Assembly (NCBI RefSeq): GCF_000517105.1
Contig: NZ_KI912148.1
Location: 428,518 to 492,517 of the forward strand
DNA: 64,000 nt
Direction: 5' to 3'
From: Fischerella sp. PCC 9605
Lineage (GTDB): Bacteria > Cyanobacteriota > Cyanobacteriia > Cyanobacteriales > Nostocaceae
Numbering within the stretch: the first letter of the stretch is position 1; the number at the start of each line of letters is the position of its first letter. The notes under the pieces were generated by a model. It made no database searches. It was not told where the DNA came from and was given only the letters and a program-made list of their open reading frames with translations. Both the position numbers and the translations under genes were made by a program. This document shows positions 28,712 through 38,998 of this stretch, piece after piece.

Positions 28712-30247
28712 ATGCCAAAGCCAAAAACTTATTACGTTTGTAACCAATGTGGCGCAGAATCTCCCCAATGGTTTGGTAAGTGTCCATCGTGCGGTACATA
28801 CAATTCTCTAGAAGAAGAAATTGCTATTCAGTCCTCAACAGATATACCAAGCCGAGGGGTGAGTGGTTGGCATTCCCAGCAAGGAACAAGTAAATCTGCT
28901 AATAAGCCAGCTAAGCCACGAGCTTCTCTAAAATTTGACCAAATTAGCGATCGCCAAGTCACACGCTGGCCTTCTGGTTATGGCGAACTAGATCGAGTCT
29001 TGGGCGGTGGTGTTGTTCCTGGCTCAATGGTGTTGATTGGTGGCGATCCGGGTATAGGTAAATCTACGTTACTACTGCAAGTATCAAATGAATTAGCGCA
29101 GAGATACCGCATTCTCTACGTCTCTGGGGAAGAATCAGGGCAGCAGGTAAAGTTACGAGCTTCGCGTCTGGGAGTGACAAAATCCCTCAACGTGGTTAGT
29201 AATGACAATGGCAACAGCAACAAGACTGAAGTAACAGAAGCTACTTCAGAAACAGTAAAAATAGAAGAAACTGAAGCAGATTTATATGTATTAACGGAAA
29301 CAGATTTGGAAGAGATATTAAAGGAAGTGGAATCTCTCAAACCGAATCTAGCGGTGATTGATAGTATTCAAACAGTGTTCTTTCCTGCTCTTACCTCTGC
29401 ACCTGGTTCGGTAGCACAGGTACGCGAATGTACCGCAGCTTTAATGAAGGTGGCAAAGCATGAAGACATCACTATGTTAATTGTGGGACACGTCACCAAA
29501 GAAGGGGCGATCGCAGGGCCGAAAGTTTTGGAACACCTTGTTGATACTGTGTTGTATTTTGAAGGCGATCGTTTTGCTTCTCATCGGTTATTACGGACAG
29601 TAAAAAACCGCTTTGGCGCTACTCACGAAATCGGCATTTTTGAAATGGTAGAACACGGGTTGCGGGAAGTTTCCAACCCCTCAGAGCTATTTTTGGGCAA
29701 CCGTGACGATCCTGGGCCCGGTACGGCGATCGTAGTCGCTTGTGAAGGTACTCGTCCTATTGTTGTGGAGTTGCAAGCACTTGTAAGTCCTACCAGTTAC
29801 GCTTCACCCCGTCGTTCTACTACAGGGGTAGACTATAACCGCTTGGTGCAAATTTTGGCAGTCTTGGAAAAACGGGTAGGAATTCCCATGTCGAAATTGG
29901 ATTCCTATGTTGCTTCCGCAGGCGGATTGAATGTCGAAGAACCAGCGGTAGATTTAGGAGTAGCAATTGCTGTAGTTGCCAGTTTCCGAGATCGGATTGT
30001 AGACCCCGGTACTGTGTTAATTGGTGAAGTTGGGTTAGGGGGACAAGTGCGCCCTGTGTCACAAATGGAACTGCGGTTAAAAGAAGCGGCAAAACTGGGG
30101 TTTAAAAGAGCGATAGTGCCAAAAGGGCAAAAGTTCCCTGATTTAAATATCGAGATTTTGCCAGTTTCAAAGGTAATAGATGCGATTATTGCAGCAATAC
30201 CACACCATACTTTAGAAGATAGCGATTTAGAACCGGATGATGAGTAG
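28712..30247 (+). CDS. radA: DNA repair protein RadA
   Basis: RecA-related branch-migration helicase. The N-terminal zinc finger has Cys10, Cys13, Cys24 and Cys27. The Walker A motif GGDPGIGKST lies near residues 110-119, the RadA signature KNRFG follows, and a C-terminal Lon-protease-like domain completes the 511 residues. An acidic low-complexity insertion (about residues 165-195, SNDNGNSNKTEVTEATSE) is longer than in most relatives. It is transcribed divergently from rpaB. Confidence 0.97.
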   Translation: MPKPKTYYVCNQCGAESPQWFGKCPSCGTYNSLEEEIAIQSSTDIPSRGVSGWHSQQGTSKSANKPAKPRASLKFDQISDRQVTRWPSGYGELDRVLGGGVVPGSMVLIGGDPGIGKSTLLLQVSNELAQRYRILYVSGEESGQQVKLRASRLGVTKSLNVVSNDNGNSNKTEVTEATSETVKIEETEADLYVLTETDLEEILKEVESLKPNLAVIDSIQTVFFPALTSAPGSVAQVRECTAALMKVAKHEDITMLIVGHVTKEGAIAGPKVLEHLVDTVLYFEGDRFASHRLLRTVKNRFGATHEIGIFEMVEHGLREVSNPSELFLGNRDDPGPGTAIVVACEGTRPIVVELQALVSPTSYASPRRSTTGVDYNRLVQILAVLEKRVGIPMSKLDSYVASAGGLNVEEPAVDLGVAIAVVASFRDRIVDPGTVLIGEVGLGGQVRPVSQMELRLKEAAKLGFKRAIVPKGQKFPDLNIEILPVSKVIDAIIAAIPHHTLEDSDLEPDDE

Positions 30248-30510
30248 ACTCTAGTTTGCAAGCGAGGATATGTAGTTAGTTGTAACTGGTACGTTAGTCA
30301 CAGGTAACGCACCTAAGTATGGCTTTGCGTAAAAAAGTAGGGATTTTAAACGCAGAGGATCGCAAAGGAAAACGCAGAGGGGAGGCAGCGCGTTGCGGGG
30401 GTTCCCGAGCCACTGCGTTGCGCGGGTTCCCCGCGTTGTAGCACGTGGCGTCCCGTTGTAGCGACTGCCGTCGCGCAGAGTCTTAGTACAAAAATTTCGT
30501 TATTAATGTA
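30248..30510. repeat. GC-rich dispersed repeat between radA and the TspO-like gene
   Basis: Contains GCGTTGCGGGGGTTCCCGAG, GCGTTGCGCGGGTTCCCCGC and CGTTGTAGC units typical of cyanobacterial dispersed repeats. The two flanking genes are convergent. No gene is seen. Confidence 0.65.
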
Positions 30511-30984
30511 CTAAGCATCTTCGGGGTTGAGCTGTATTAACTCTTCGGTGGTGTATGTTCCAACTGGACTCCATACTAAATAAGGAACAAGTAACAAAGC
30601 TGCTAATCGAGAAATTGGGAAAACAGATAATGTTAGCAGCACACCCAAGATAATACCTACCGATCCAATTATTTCCCCAATTCTGAGACTGCGAAATCTC
30701 AACATTAAAGGTATGTAGGTGACGGTGATAATTTCTAGCAAGAGATAGCAACTCATTAGCAACCAGGTAAATAAACTTCCTGGATTTTTTTGCCAAACAA
30801 GATAAGCTGAAGCAGCACCGCACACAAAAATCACAGTCCAAATCAGCGGAATTAAAGGCTCAAAAACTAACCAACGAGGACGAGTTAGCTGTGCAAACCA
30901 TTTGACATCACGCGGTGTGATGAAGAAACTACCAAACGCAACTAAAAAAGTTACAGCCCCAATTATCAACCAAGAAGGAATCAT
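30511..30984 (-). CDS. TspO/MBR-related membrane protein
   Basis: 157 residues with five predicted membrane helices. The aromatic signature LTRPRWLVFEPLIPLIWTVI and the last helix LLVPYLVWSPVGTYTTEEL match the TspO/translocator family, which binds tetrapyrroles and other hydrophobic ligands. Cyanobacteria carry several diverged members, so ligand and role are uncertain. Convergent with radA. Confidence 0.75.
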   Translation of the reverse strand: MIPSWLIIGAVTFLVAFGSFFITPRDVKWFAQLTRPRWLVFEPLIPLIWTVIFVCGAASAYLVWQKNPGSLFTWLLMSCYLLLEIITVTYIPLMLRFRSLRIGEIIGSVGIILGVLLTLSVFPISRLAALLLVPYLVWSPVGTYTTEELIQLNPEDA

Positions 30985-31122
30985 ATTAAGTACCTTTTAA
31001 CGTGTATTTTGTCAAGTGTTACACGGCAATTTTGGCAATTTCGGATATGAGTTTAATCAGTCGTTGGTTGGATTATTAATTTGGGTTAAACGAACCTGTA
31101 GAAACAATTGCTGGTTGCTTGC

Positions 31123-33216
31123 TTAGCCGCAAGACTGCTTTTGTTCGCAAGCAGTTAAGCCTAACCGATCCAGAACAAAGGCATACTCAAACGCCAATTC
31201 TTTCAGGCTTTCATAACGTCCGGATGCACCACTATGTCCTGCGCCCATGTTGGTTTTGAGTAGGAGAATGTTGTTATCTGTCTTGAGTTCTCGTAGTTTC
31301 GCTGTCCATTTGGCAGGTTCCCAATATTTGACGCGAGAATCATTCAAGCCAGCGGTGATGAGGGTATCTGGGTAATCTTTCGCCTCGACATTATCGTAGG
31401 GCGAGTAAGATTTCATATAGTCGTAATAAACTTTATCGTTGGGATTACCCCATTCTTCCCATTCCATGGCTGACAGGGGTAAAGAGGTATCAAGTATAGT
31501 TGTGACTACGTCTACAAAGGGGACATCGGCAACTACTACTTTAAATAAGTCGGGACGCATGTTCATAACTGCTCCCACCAATAAACCGCCTGCACTACCA
31601 CCAGAAATCGCGATCGCATGGCTTGTTGTCCACCCTTCGGCAATTAAATATTCTGCACAGGCAATAAAATCTGTAAAGGTATTCTTTTTGTGCAAAAATT
31701 TGCCATCTTCATACCACTTGCGTCCCATTTCTCCACCGCCGCGAACATGGGCGATTGCAAATATGATTCCACGATCTAACAAAGAAAGTCGATTTGATGA
31801 AAATGATGCTGGGTAACTTGCTCCGTAAGCACCATATCCAGTCAGATATAAAGGATTTTTGCCATCTTTTTTGATGCCCTTTTTATAAACAATAGATATG
31901 GGAATTTGCGTACCGTCAGGTGCAGGAGCCATCAATTTTTCACTTTGATACTGGGTTCTGTCGTAGCCTCCCAGAACTTCTGTTTCTTTTTTCAACTCAC
32001 GCTCTAACGTTTCCATATCGTAATCAAATACAGATGGCGGCGTGATTAAAGATGTATAGTGTATCCGTAAAGTAGTAGTGTGAAATTCTGGATTACTGCC
32101 TTCAAAAAATGAATAGGTCGGTTCGGGAAAGGTAATGTTATGTTCTTGATCGGTGGTCAGGTTTTGTACTCTTGCGACTGGTAGCCCATCCTTTCTTTCG
32201 TAAATTACTAAGTGGTTGGCAAACAGGCTAATACCTGATAGCATCACATCTTCGCGATGAGGAATTACAGTCTGCCAATTTTCTTTACCTGGTAAAGCTA
32301 CTAGGGTTTTCATCAGTTTAAAGTTAATAGCTTCTTCATTTGTGACTATATAAAAATAATCGCTGTGATGGTCAACATCATATTCTATGCCTGTTGTACG
32401 CGGCTGGATTACTTGGAAATTTCCCCTAGGTTTATTAGCCTCTAAATAATGAACTTCTGATGTGATTTTACTGCCCAAATGCATCAAAATATATTCTTGG
32501 CTGCGAGTTTTGCCAACTGCTAAATAATAACTATCATCTGGTTCATGATAAATGAGAACATCTTCATCAACTGATGTTTCTAAAGTATGCCTAAATACCT
32601 GAAATGGGCGATTGGCAACATCTAGTTTCGTATAAAATACTGTCTGATTATCATTAGCCCACGCCAAAGAAAAATAAGTATCAGGAATACTTTCTGGATA
32701 CAATTGATGTGTATTTAAGTCCAAAAAATACAACGTATATCTTTCGGAACCACTAGTATCTACTGAATAAGCCAAAATTTGGTGATTGGGGCTAACTTGC
32801 AACACTCCGATGCTGAAAAAATCATGCCCTTGAGACATTTCGTTCTGGTCTAGTAGCACTTCTTCGGGAGCATCGAGATTACCTTTTTTGCGGCAGTAAA
32901 TAGGATAAGCTTTGCCTTCTTCAGTCCGGGAATAATAGTAATATTCATCTTTACGATATGGTACGGAAAGGTCTGTTTCTTTGATCCGAGACAGCATTTC
33001 TTCATAAAGCTGTGTTTGCAAACCTTCCGTATGCTGCATCATCGCTTGGGTGTAAGCATTTTCTGCTTCCAAGTAGGCTATTACTTTTGGGTTATCGCGA
33101 TCGCGCATCCAAAAGTAGTTATCAATCCGCTTGTCGCCATGCAACTCCAAGATCTGGGGCTGTTTTTCAGCAACGGGTGGAGTCACTGTAATTTCTAAAG
33201 AATCAATTTTATCCAT
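31123..33216 (-). CDS. S9 family oligopeptidase B-type serine peptidase
   Basis: 697 residues: beta-propeller followed by a C-terminal alpha/beta hydrolase. The serine nucleophile is in GGSAGGLL (about residue 540), the Asp region is NDSRVKYWEPAKW, and the His is in MGAGHSGASGRY. This is the oligopeptidase B (protease II) arrangement, cleaving short peptides after basic residues. No signal peptide. The next gene upstream on the same strand ends 25 bases before its start. Confidence 0.93.
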   Translation of the reverse strand: MDKIDSLEITVTPPVAEKQPQILELHGDKRIDNYFWMRDRDNPKVIAYLEAENAYTQAMMQHTEGLQTQLYEEMLSRIKETDLSVPYRKDEYYYYSRTEEGKAYPIYCRKKGNLDAPEEVLLDQNEMSQGHDFFSIGVLQVSPNHQILAYSVDTSGSERYTLYFLDLNTHQLYPESIPDTYFSLAWANDNQTVFYTKLDVANRPFQVFRHTLETSVDEDVLIYHEPDDSYYLAVGKTRSQEYILMHLGSKITSEVHYLEANKPRGNFQVIQPRTTGIEYDVDHHSDYFYIVTNEEAINFKLMKTLVALPGKENWQTVIPHREDVMLSGISLFANHLVIYERKDGLPVARVQNLTTDQEHNITFPEPTYSFFEGSNPEFHTTTLRIHYTSLITPPSVFDYDMETLERELKKETEVLGGYDRTQYQSEKLMAPAPDGTQIPISIVYKKGIKKDGKNPLYLTGYGAYGASYPASFSSNRLSLLDRGIIFAIAHVRGGGEMGRKWYEDGKFLHKKNTFTDFIACAEYLIAEGWTTSHAIAISGGSAGGLLVGAVMNMRPDLFKVVVADVPFVDVVTTILDTSLPLSAMEWEEWGNPNDKVYYDYMKSYSPYDNVEAKDYPDTLITAGLNDSRVKYWEPAKWTAKLRELKTDNNILLLKTNMGAGHSGASGRYESLKELAFEYAFVLDRLGLTACEQKQSCG

Positions 33217-33241
33217 ATTTTTTCACCTGAATTTGCTGCCA

Positions 33242-33991
33242 CTACCTTTGTGTGGTAGCGCGACGAGAGTAGCTTTTCAAGGTACAAAAGCCAATGGCTG
33301 GGATAACTCCCAAAATAACTGCTGTTAATCCTTGTCCACTCAAATATAATGCCTGAGTGCGGTTTACTTCTGGAATCAGGTTTTGCACCAAGGGAAGCAA
33401 CCACACCAAAACACTGATGCAGAAATAGGAAATTGAAGGCAGAAAACTCCACCACCAAGCACCTGCTGTATTTTGGCGCAATACTAACCATTGCAAAAAC
33501 CCCAGCCAAATTCCAGAGCCAATATATGAGATAGTTGACAAAACTCCAAAAAAAACCATCTCTTCAAAAGATAAAGTTTTATTTAACGATGTAGCTATGG
33601 ATGAAATATAGTTAATCCATCCTCCAGAAACGCTATTAGCAATCAACCAACCCGCGCTAGTGGCAAGCAGCCACAATCTTGCAGATAGATATCGGCGCAG
33701 AATTAGTGCTTGATCGGCGGCAAAAATCACTGCAAAAACAATACTACTGAAAAGTTTTATCAACCAGTACCATATCGGTTGCTGTTGGAGAATAATTGGT
33801 GGGAGTGCTTGCAAAAGGGTTCTTTCGATGGCGATACTGGCAATTCCACCCACAACCCATCCTACAACAGTCATGAGAGTAAATTGAATAAAAAACTTGC
33901 GTCGCTGCGATCGCGGTATCAACAACCTAAGTACTTTGCTAGTGCTAGAAATGGAAACTTCCACAGAAGGTGTGTTGGAGTCTGTTTGCAT
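33242..33991 (-). CDS. Hypothetical multi-pass membrane protein
   Basis: 249 residues, unrecognised. A soluble N-terminus of about 25 residues is followed by about six hydrophobic segments, including FTLMTVVGWVVGGIASIAI, WLIKLFSSIVFAVIFAADQA and TAVILGVIPAIGFCTL. Proteins with this layout are common in filamentous cyanobacteria and sometimes accompany sensor proteins. It lies 25 bases upstream of the S9 peptidase gene, so they are likely cotranscribed. No function inferred. Confidence 0.75.
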   Translation of the reverse strand: MQTDSNTPSVEVSISSTSKVLRLLIPRSQRRKFFIQFTLMTVVGWVVGGIASIAIERTLLQALPPIILQQQPIWYWLIKLFSSIVFAVIFAADQALILRRYLSARLWLLATSAGWLIANSVSGGWINYISSIATSLNKTLSFEEMVFFGVLSTISYIGSGIWLGFLQWLVLRQNTAGAWWWSFLPSISYFCISVLVWLLPLVQNLIPEVNRTQALYLSGQGLTAVILGVIPAIGFCTLKSYSRRATTQR

Positions 33992-34084
33992 AGAAATTCA
34001 GCTTAATAAGTATAAAAGCTAAAGGATGAAATAAGATTAAGATAGATAAAATACAAGCTCTCGTAAAAAAAATTTAGACTTCTC

Positions 34085-34115
34085 AAAAACCCGGTTTCTT
34101 TAAAACTGGGTTTTT
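34085..34115. terminator. Terminator-like hairpin upstream of hemE
   Basis: A 13-bp stem with one G-T pair (34085-34097/34103-34115, AAAAACCCGGTTT) and a 5-base loop, followed by a T. Flanking A/T tracts allow termination in either direction. It stands between divergent genes, so it may end a transcript entering from the left. Confidence 0.65.
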
Positions 34116-34215
34116 TAAATCAGTTCACACTCAAAACCAGCTGCCTGAAAAAGCGCAAAGCCGGAATGATAAGCTAAACAATGACATAAATAAAGTGTTT
34201 AGGATGAACTGTTAA

Positions 34216-35271
34216 ATGGGTATTTCCTCCAATGAACCCCTTCTTCTCAGGGCAGCTCGTGGTGAAGTTGTAGATCGTCCCCCAGTATGGATGATGCGGC
34301 AAGCGGGACGATATATGAAGGCTTATCGAGATTTAAGGGAGAAATACCCTTCGTTTCGCGATCGCTCAGAAATACCGGAAGTAGCGATCGAAGTTTCTTT
34401 ACAGCCGTGGAGGGCATTTCAACCAGATGGCGTGATTCTATTTTCTGATATTGTGACGCCGCTGCCTGGTTTGGGCATTGACATGGATATCGCTGAAGGT
34501 AAGGGGCCAATTATTCACTCCCCCATCCGTACTCAGGAACAAATAGATAACCTGCGTCTTCTAGATCCAGAAGAGTCTTTACCGTTTATCAAAACCATTT
34601 TGCAGGCATTACGCCAAGAAGTTGGTAACAAATCAACAGTGTTGGGGTTTGTAGGTGCACCGTGGACACTAGCAGCTTATGCCGTGGAAGGAAAAGGTTC
34701 CAAAACCTATTCCATTATTAAAAACATGGCGTTCTCAGATCCAACGATACTGCATCAATTTTTAGGCAAACTTGCAGATGCGATCGCTACCTACGTGCGC
34801 TATCAAATTGACTGTGGCGCTCAAGTTGTGCAAATGTTTGATTCTTGGGCAGGCCAATTAAGCCCCCAAGATTATGAAACCTTTGCTCTGCCTTATCAAC
34901 AGCGAGTTTTCCAGCAAGTCAAACAAACCCATCCAGATACACCCCTGATTCTCCTGGTTAGCGGTAGCGCAGGTTTGTTAGAAAGAATGACAAAATCCGG
35001 TGCAGATGTCATCACTGTAGACTGGACAGTAGACATGGCAGATGCAAGAACAAGATTGGGCAAGCACATGAAAGTGCAAGGAAATCTCGATCCTGGTGTC
35101 CTTTTTGGTTCCAAAGAGTTTATCCGCGATCGCATTATCGACACGGTTCGCAAAGCTGGTAATTGGGGTCACATCCTCAACCTCGGCCACGGTGTTCTCC
35201 CAGAAACCCCAGAAGAAAATGTAGCTTTCTTCTTTGAAACTGCTAAGCAACTCAACGCTGTTAGTTGTTAG
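34216..35271 (+). CDS. hemE: Uroporphyrinogen decarboxylase
   Basis: Converts uroporphyrinogen III to coproporphyrinogen III for heme and chlorophyll. 351 residues with [34 protein letters not shown] and the C-terminal [20 protein letters not shown]. The N-terminal arginine loop and the catalytic Asp of FSDI are present. The last codons (VSC) and TAG lie in a GTTAGTTGTTAGTTG repeat. Confidence 0.97.
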   Translation: MGISSNEPLLLRAARGEVVDRPPVWMMRQAGRYMKAYRDLREKYPSFRDRSEIPEVAIEVSLQPWRAFQPDGVILFSDIVTPLPGLGIDMDIAEGKGPIIHSPIRTQEQIDNLRLLDPEESLPFIKTILQALRQEVGNKSTVLGFVGAPWTLAAYAVEGKGSKTYSIIKNMAFSDPTILHQFLGKLADAIATYVRYQIDCGAQVVQMFDSWAGQLSPQDYETFALPYQQRVFQQVKQTHPDTPLILLVSGSAGLLERMTKSGADVITVDWTVDMADARTRLGKHMKVQGNLDPGVLFGSKEFIRDRIIDTVRKAGNWGHILNLGHGVLPETPEENVAFFFETAKQLNAVSC

Positions 35272-35437
35272 TTGTTGGTTGTTGGTTGTTGGGTGTTGAT
35301 TGTTGGGTGTTAGGTGTTTAGTTGTTGGGTGTTTGAAAACTAAACAGTAAAATCCAAACAACAAATAACCACCAACAAACAACAATACTAGTAAAATCCA
35401 AACAACAAACAACCACCAACAAACAACAAATTTATTG
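35262..35437. repeat. STRR inverted array between hemE and the SDR gene
   Basis: TTAGTTGTTGGTTG-type heptamers run for about 75 bases, then the complementary CAACAAACAACCACC type runs to just before the next ATG. The two blocks can pair. The array holds the hemE stop. Confidence 0.85.
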
Positions 35438-35439
35438 TT

Positions 35440-36405
35440 ATGAACCAAAAACGCATTTTAGTGACCGGTGCAAGTGGATGTATAGGTCACTACATTAGTG
35501 AAGCTTTAATTCAGGAGACAGACCACGAGTTATATCTGTTAGTTAGAAACCCTGATAAATTAAAAATTGATACACAAGTCCGTCCGGGTATCACCGTATT
35601 GCAAGGTGATATGCAAGAAATCCGGTATTTAGCCGACTTGCTGAAAACAATAGATACTGCGGTACTAACAGCGACAGCTTGGGGTGGTGCCGCAACCTTT
35701 GATATTAATGTAGTTAAAACTATAGAATTACTGAATTATTTAGATCCGGCTACCTGCGAACAGGTAATTTATTTTTCGACTGCAAGTGTTTTAGATAACA
35801 AAAATCAACCACTCAAGGAAGCAGGGGAACTCGGTACAGACTACATTCGTTCTAAATATGATTGCTTGCAGAGAATCGGGAAATTAGCGATCGCACCTAA
35901 AGTCACCGAAGTTTTTCCTACTTTCGTTTTAGGTGGCGATAGCAATAAACCTTACTCGCACGTGACATCTGGCATTCCCGAAGTTACAAAATATATAAAT
36001 ATAATCCGCTTTTTACAAGCAGATGGTAGCTTTCATTTTATTCATGGTCAGGATATTGCCACACTGGTGCGATATTTAATAGATAATCCACCTAAAGAAG
36101 ATGAAAATAGACAATTAGTTTTAGGTCAAACACCATTAACTGTAAACCAGGCAGTAGAAGAAGTATGCGCTTACCTGGGCAAAAAAATTTACTTTCGCAT
36201 CCCTCTATCTCTTTATTTAGCGAACTTATTAATAGTTTTGTTTCGCATTCAAATGGCAGCTTGGGATAGATTTTGTATGAACTATCGGCATTTTTCTTAT
36301 CAAAAATTCGTCAATCCTGGCAGTTTTGGTTTACAGAATTACTGTGCCACCATCAGCGATGTCTTGCGAATTAGCGGTGTTAAGGGTGTGACATCTGTTA
36401 AGTAA
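35440..36405 (+). CDS. NAD-dependent epimerase/dehydratase family protein
   Basis: 321 residues of the extended SDR type. The nucleotide-binding motif GASGCIGHY starts near residue 10, and the YxxxK active-site motif is YIRSK after FSTASVLDN. A basic, hydrophobic segment near the C-terminus (ANLLIVLFRIQMAAWD) may touch the membrane. Substrate unknown. The ATG is three bases from a repeat array that extends to hemE, leaving almost no free upstream sequence for a promoter, so transcription from hemE is likely. Confidence 0.85.
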   Translation: MNQKRILVTGASGCIGHYISEALIQETDHELYLLVRNPDKLKIDTQVRPGITVLQGDMQEIRYLADLLKTIDTAVLTATAWGGAATFDINVVKTIELLNYLDPATCEQVIYFSTASVLDNKNQPLKEAGELGTDYIRSKYDCLQRIGKLAIAPKVTEVFPTFVLGGDSNKPYSHVTSGIPEVTKYINIIRFLQADGSFHFIHGQDIATLVRYLIDNPPKEDENRQLVLGQTPLTVNQAVEEVCAYLGKKIYFRIPLSLYLANLLIVLFRIQMAAWDRFCMNYRHFSYQKFVNPGSFGLQNYCATISDVLRISGVKGVTSVK

Positions 36406-36440
36406 GAGGCTATTTATAAACAAAATATTAAGTCATGCTA

Positions 36441-36553
36441 GTAGGGTGTGTTACGGCACGAGGTGACAAAAATATAGCGAAAAGAAATATTTTTGCCGTA
36501 ACGCACCGTTCATTTCGGTGCGTTGCGTTGCGCTGCGCTCTAACGCACCCTAC
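36441..36553. repeat. MITE-like palindromic repeat
   Basis: Outer arms GTAGGGTGTGTTACG and CGCTCTAACGCACCCTAC with an inner stem CGCACCG/CGGTGCG form a 113-bp foldback. A related piece occurs near 52592-52623. The rest of 36406-36827 has no gene. Confidence 0.75.
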
Positions 36554-36827
36554 AATACAAAGTTAAGATTTACTTTATAAATAGTCTCTAAGATAAACAT
36601 TATCTAAACCAATACTGTTCATAAATAAGCTTACAGGAAGCAATGCCTGAAGGCATCACATCAAGATTGTCATCGCAAGCTTTGTTTGTGTATTTGCATC
36701 CTTTAGGATTCTGTGGAGAAAAAGATAGAAATGTTAAGATGCAAATTAATGTCATAAAAATTTAATTACACTTAAGACTTAAGTGTTGGTGGGATAAAAA
36801 TCAAAGTGTGAGGAGGATTGAAACATT

Positions 36828-38414
36828 ATGCGAGTTTTACTCGTCTATCCTGTATTTCCCAAAACCTTTTGGTCATACGAAAAGATATTAGCATTAGTCA
36901 ATCGGAAAGTTTTGCTTCCACCCTTGGGATTAGTAACTGTGGCAGCGATTTTGCCCCAAGAATGGGAATTTAAGTTAGTGGATCGCAACATTCGTGCAGT
37001 CACAGAACAAGAGTGGGCATGGGCGGATTTGGTCATTTTCTCGGCAATGATAGTGCAAAAACAAGATTTGCTCGACCAAATTCGGGAAGCAAAAAGACGT
37101 GGCAAGTTAGTTGCTGTAGGTGGTCCCTATCCTACTTCAACACCTAGTGAACCAAAAGCAGCTGGTGCAGATTTTCTCATTCTGGATGAAGGAGAAATTA
37201 CCTTGCCAATGTTTGTCGAAGCAATTCAACGCGGTGAAACATCTGGTACTTTCCGCGCTACAGAAAAACCAGATGTAACCATAACCCCAATACCCCGTTT
37301 TGATTTGCTAGATTTTGATGCCTATGACATGATGTCAGTTCAATTTTCGCGGGGTTGTCCTTTCCAGTGCGAATTTTGCGACATTATTGTTTTGTATGGG
37401 CGTAAACCACGCACCAAAACTCCGGCGCAACTGTTGACAGAGTTAGATTACCTCTACGAATTGGGTTGGCGGCGGGGTGTTTTCATGGTGGATGACAACT
37501 TTATTGGTAATAAACGCAATGTCAAGTTGTTGCTGAAAGAGTTAAAAGTCTGGATGCAGCAACATAATTATCCCTTCCGCTTTGACACAGAAGCTTCTGT
37601 TGATTTGGCGCAAGATCCAGAATTGATGGAGTTGATGGTTGAGTGTGGTTTTGCTGCGGTGTTCTTGGGAATTGAAACACCGGATGAGGAAAGTCTGCAA
37701 TTGACGAAAAAGTTTCAAAATACCCGCAGTTCCTTAGTTGAATCGGTGCAAACTATCATTAATGCTGGGTTGCGCCCAATGGCTGGGTTTATTATTGGGT
37801 TTGATGGTGAAAAATCAGGTGCTGGCGATCGCATTGTCCGCTTTGCCGAACAAGCAGCAATTCCCTCTACCACCTTCGCGATGTTACAAGCACTGCCAGA
37901 TACAGCACTGTGGCATCGCCTGAAAAAAGAAGGACGATTGCGGGAAAACAAAGATGGTAACATCAACCAAACCACCTTGATGAACTTTATCCCTACTCGT
38001 CCCCTAGAAGACATCGCTAGAGAATATATTGAAGCTTTTTGTGCTTTATATGACCCAGCAAAATACCTGGATCGCACCTATCGCTGTTTCCTAATGATGG
38101 GTACGCCGAAGTGGAAAGCACCCTTCAAAATGCCGGAGTGGGTAGTTGTGAAAGCACTACTGATTGTGATTTGGCGACAAGGGATAAAACGCCAAACTCG
38201 CTGGAAGTTCTGGCATCACCTATTCAGTATTCTCAAGCATAATCCTGGTGTTGCAGAGCATTACTTAGCCACCTGCGCTCACATCGAGCATTTTCTAGAA
38301 TATCGCCAAATTGTCCGCGACCAAATAGAATCTCAGCTGGCTGAATATCTTGCACAAGGTGTAGAAAAGCCATATGTGCCAGATCGGGGACAAGCAGAAC
38401 TATATGCTAGTTAA
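36828..38414 (+). CDS. B12-binding radical SAM protein with DUF4070 C-terminus
   Basis: 528 residues: an N-terminal cobalamin-binding domain, the radical SAM cluster motif CPFQCEFC (Cys177, Cys181, Cys184) and a DUF4070-type C-terminal third. The hopanoid methylase HpnP shares this architecture, but many cyanobacterial paralogues have unknown substrates, and nothing nearby concerns hopanoids. The ATG follows GAGGAG at a suitable distance. Substrate unassigned. Confidence 0.88.
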   Translation: MRVLLVYPVFPKTFWSYEKILALVNRKVLLPPLGLVTVAAILPQEWEFKLVDRNIRAVTEQEWAWADLVIFSAMIVQKQDLLDQIREAKRRGKLVAVGGPYPTSTPSEPKAAGADFLILDEGEITLPMFVEAIQRGETSGTFRATEKPDVTITPIPRFDLLDFDAYDMMSVQFSRGCPFQCEFCDIIVLYGRKPRTKTPAQLLTELDYLYELGWRRGVFMVDDNFIGNKRNVKLLLKELKVWMQQHNYPFRFDTEASVDLAQDPELMELMVECGFAAVFLGIETPDEESLQLTKKFQNTRSSLVESVQTIINAGLRPMAGFIIGFDGEKSGAGDRIVRFAEQAAIPSTTFAMLQALPDTALWHRLKKEGRLRENKDGNINQTTLMNFIPTRPLEDIAREYIEAFCALYDPAKYLDRTYRCFLMMGTPKWKAPFKMPEWVVVKALLIVIWRQGIKRQTRWKFWHHLFSILKHNPGVAEHYLATCAHIEHFLEYRQIVRDQIESQLAEYLAQGVEKPYVPDRGQAELYAS

Positions 38415-38998
38415 GAATCTTTGTGTCTTTGTGTCTTAGTGGTTAATAAAATTTCTTTTTGAACCACAAAGGCACAAAGACACTAAGTATCAAGTTATAC
38501 ACGTTTGGATTTTAGATTTTGGATTGGGAGTTACTGTCTGTATCGGGGTTCTGTCAATCCATCTGTCGCAATCATTTTTTAAATTGGTATTACTTGAATA
38601 TAATGGATTCATAGCTCTTGTAATGCTGTCGATACTTCAGTGTTTATTTTAACGACACAATACTAATACCCTTACTTCTCAGAGATCCTCTGAAAGGTTA
38701 TTTTTGAGCAAAATTAACTTTTGCAACATTTCTATTTAGGACGACTGTAAATATTTAGTAAAACAAACACATATCAACTAAGTAAATTACAACTAGCAAC
38801 ACTATCTTAATAAGTACTGTGACAATTGATATTGGTAGTTTTATTTAGATTTATTCCTAATTATTATTTCTTGCGAGAGAATAAGTTATTTAACCTTTGA
38901 TAGAAGAAATGATAATTGGTAATTGTTATAGTAGTAATAGGATTGGTAATAGAAGACAGTAGAGGATTGGTAATAGAAGACAGTAGAGGATTGAAATT
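38415..38998. other. Long intergenic region with hairpin and tandem repeat
   Basis: 38421-38486 is a foldback repeat (CTTTGTGTCTTTGTGTCTTA with its complement AAGGCACAAAGACACTAAG) also scattered near 50692 and 55719. 38487-38930 is AT-rich with no gene. A 24-bp tandem duplication lies just before the next gene. Confidence 0.6.
38939..38986 (+). repeat. Two tandem copies of a 24-bp unit carrying the ribosome-binding site
   Basis: Perfect copies at 38939-38962 and 38963-38986 begin AGGATTGG and end GACAGTAG. A third partial copy (AGGATTG) leads into the ATG at 38999, so the AGAGGA Shine-Dalgarno arises at the edge of the repeat. Confidence 0.9.

Noticed and set aside
35262-35437. Regularly spaced short repeats that could suggest CRISPR
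   Set aside because: The units are contiguous degenerate heptamers with no unique spacers of constant length. They are STRRs. No cas genes are in the window.
36828-38414. Hopanoid C2-methylase HpnP
   Set aside because: The architecture fits, but many paralogues share it, and no hopanoid genes are nearby. Name withheld.
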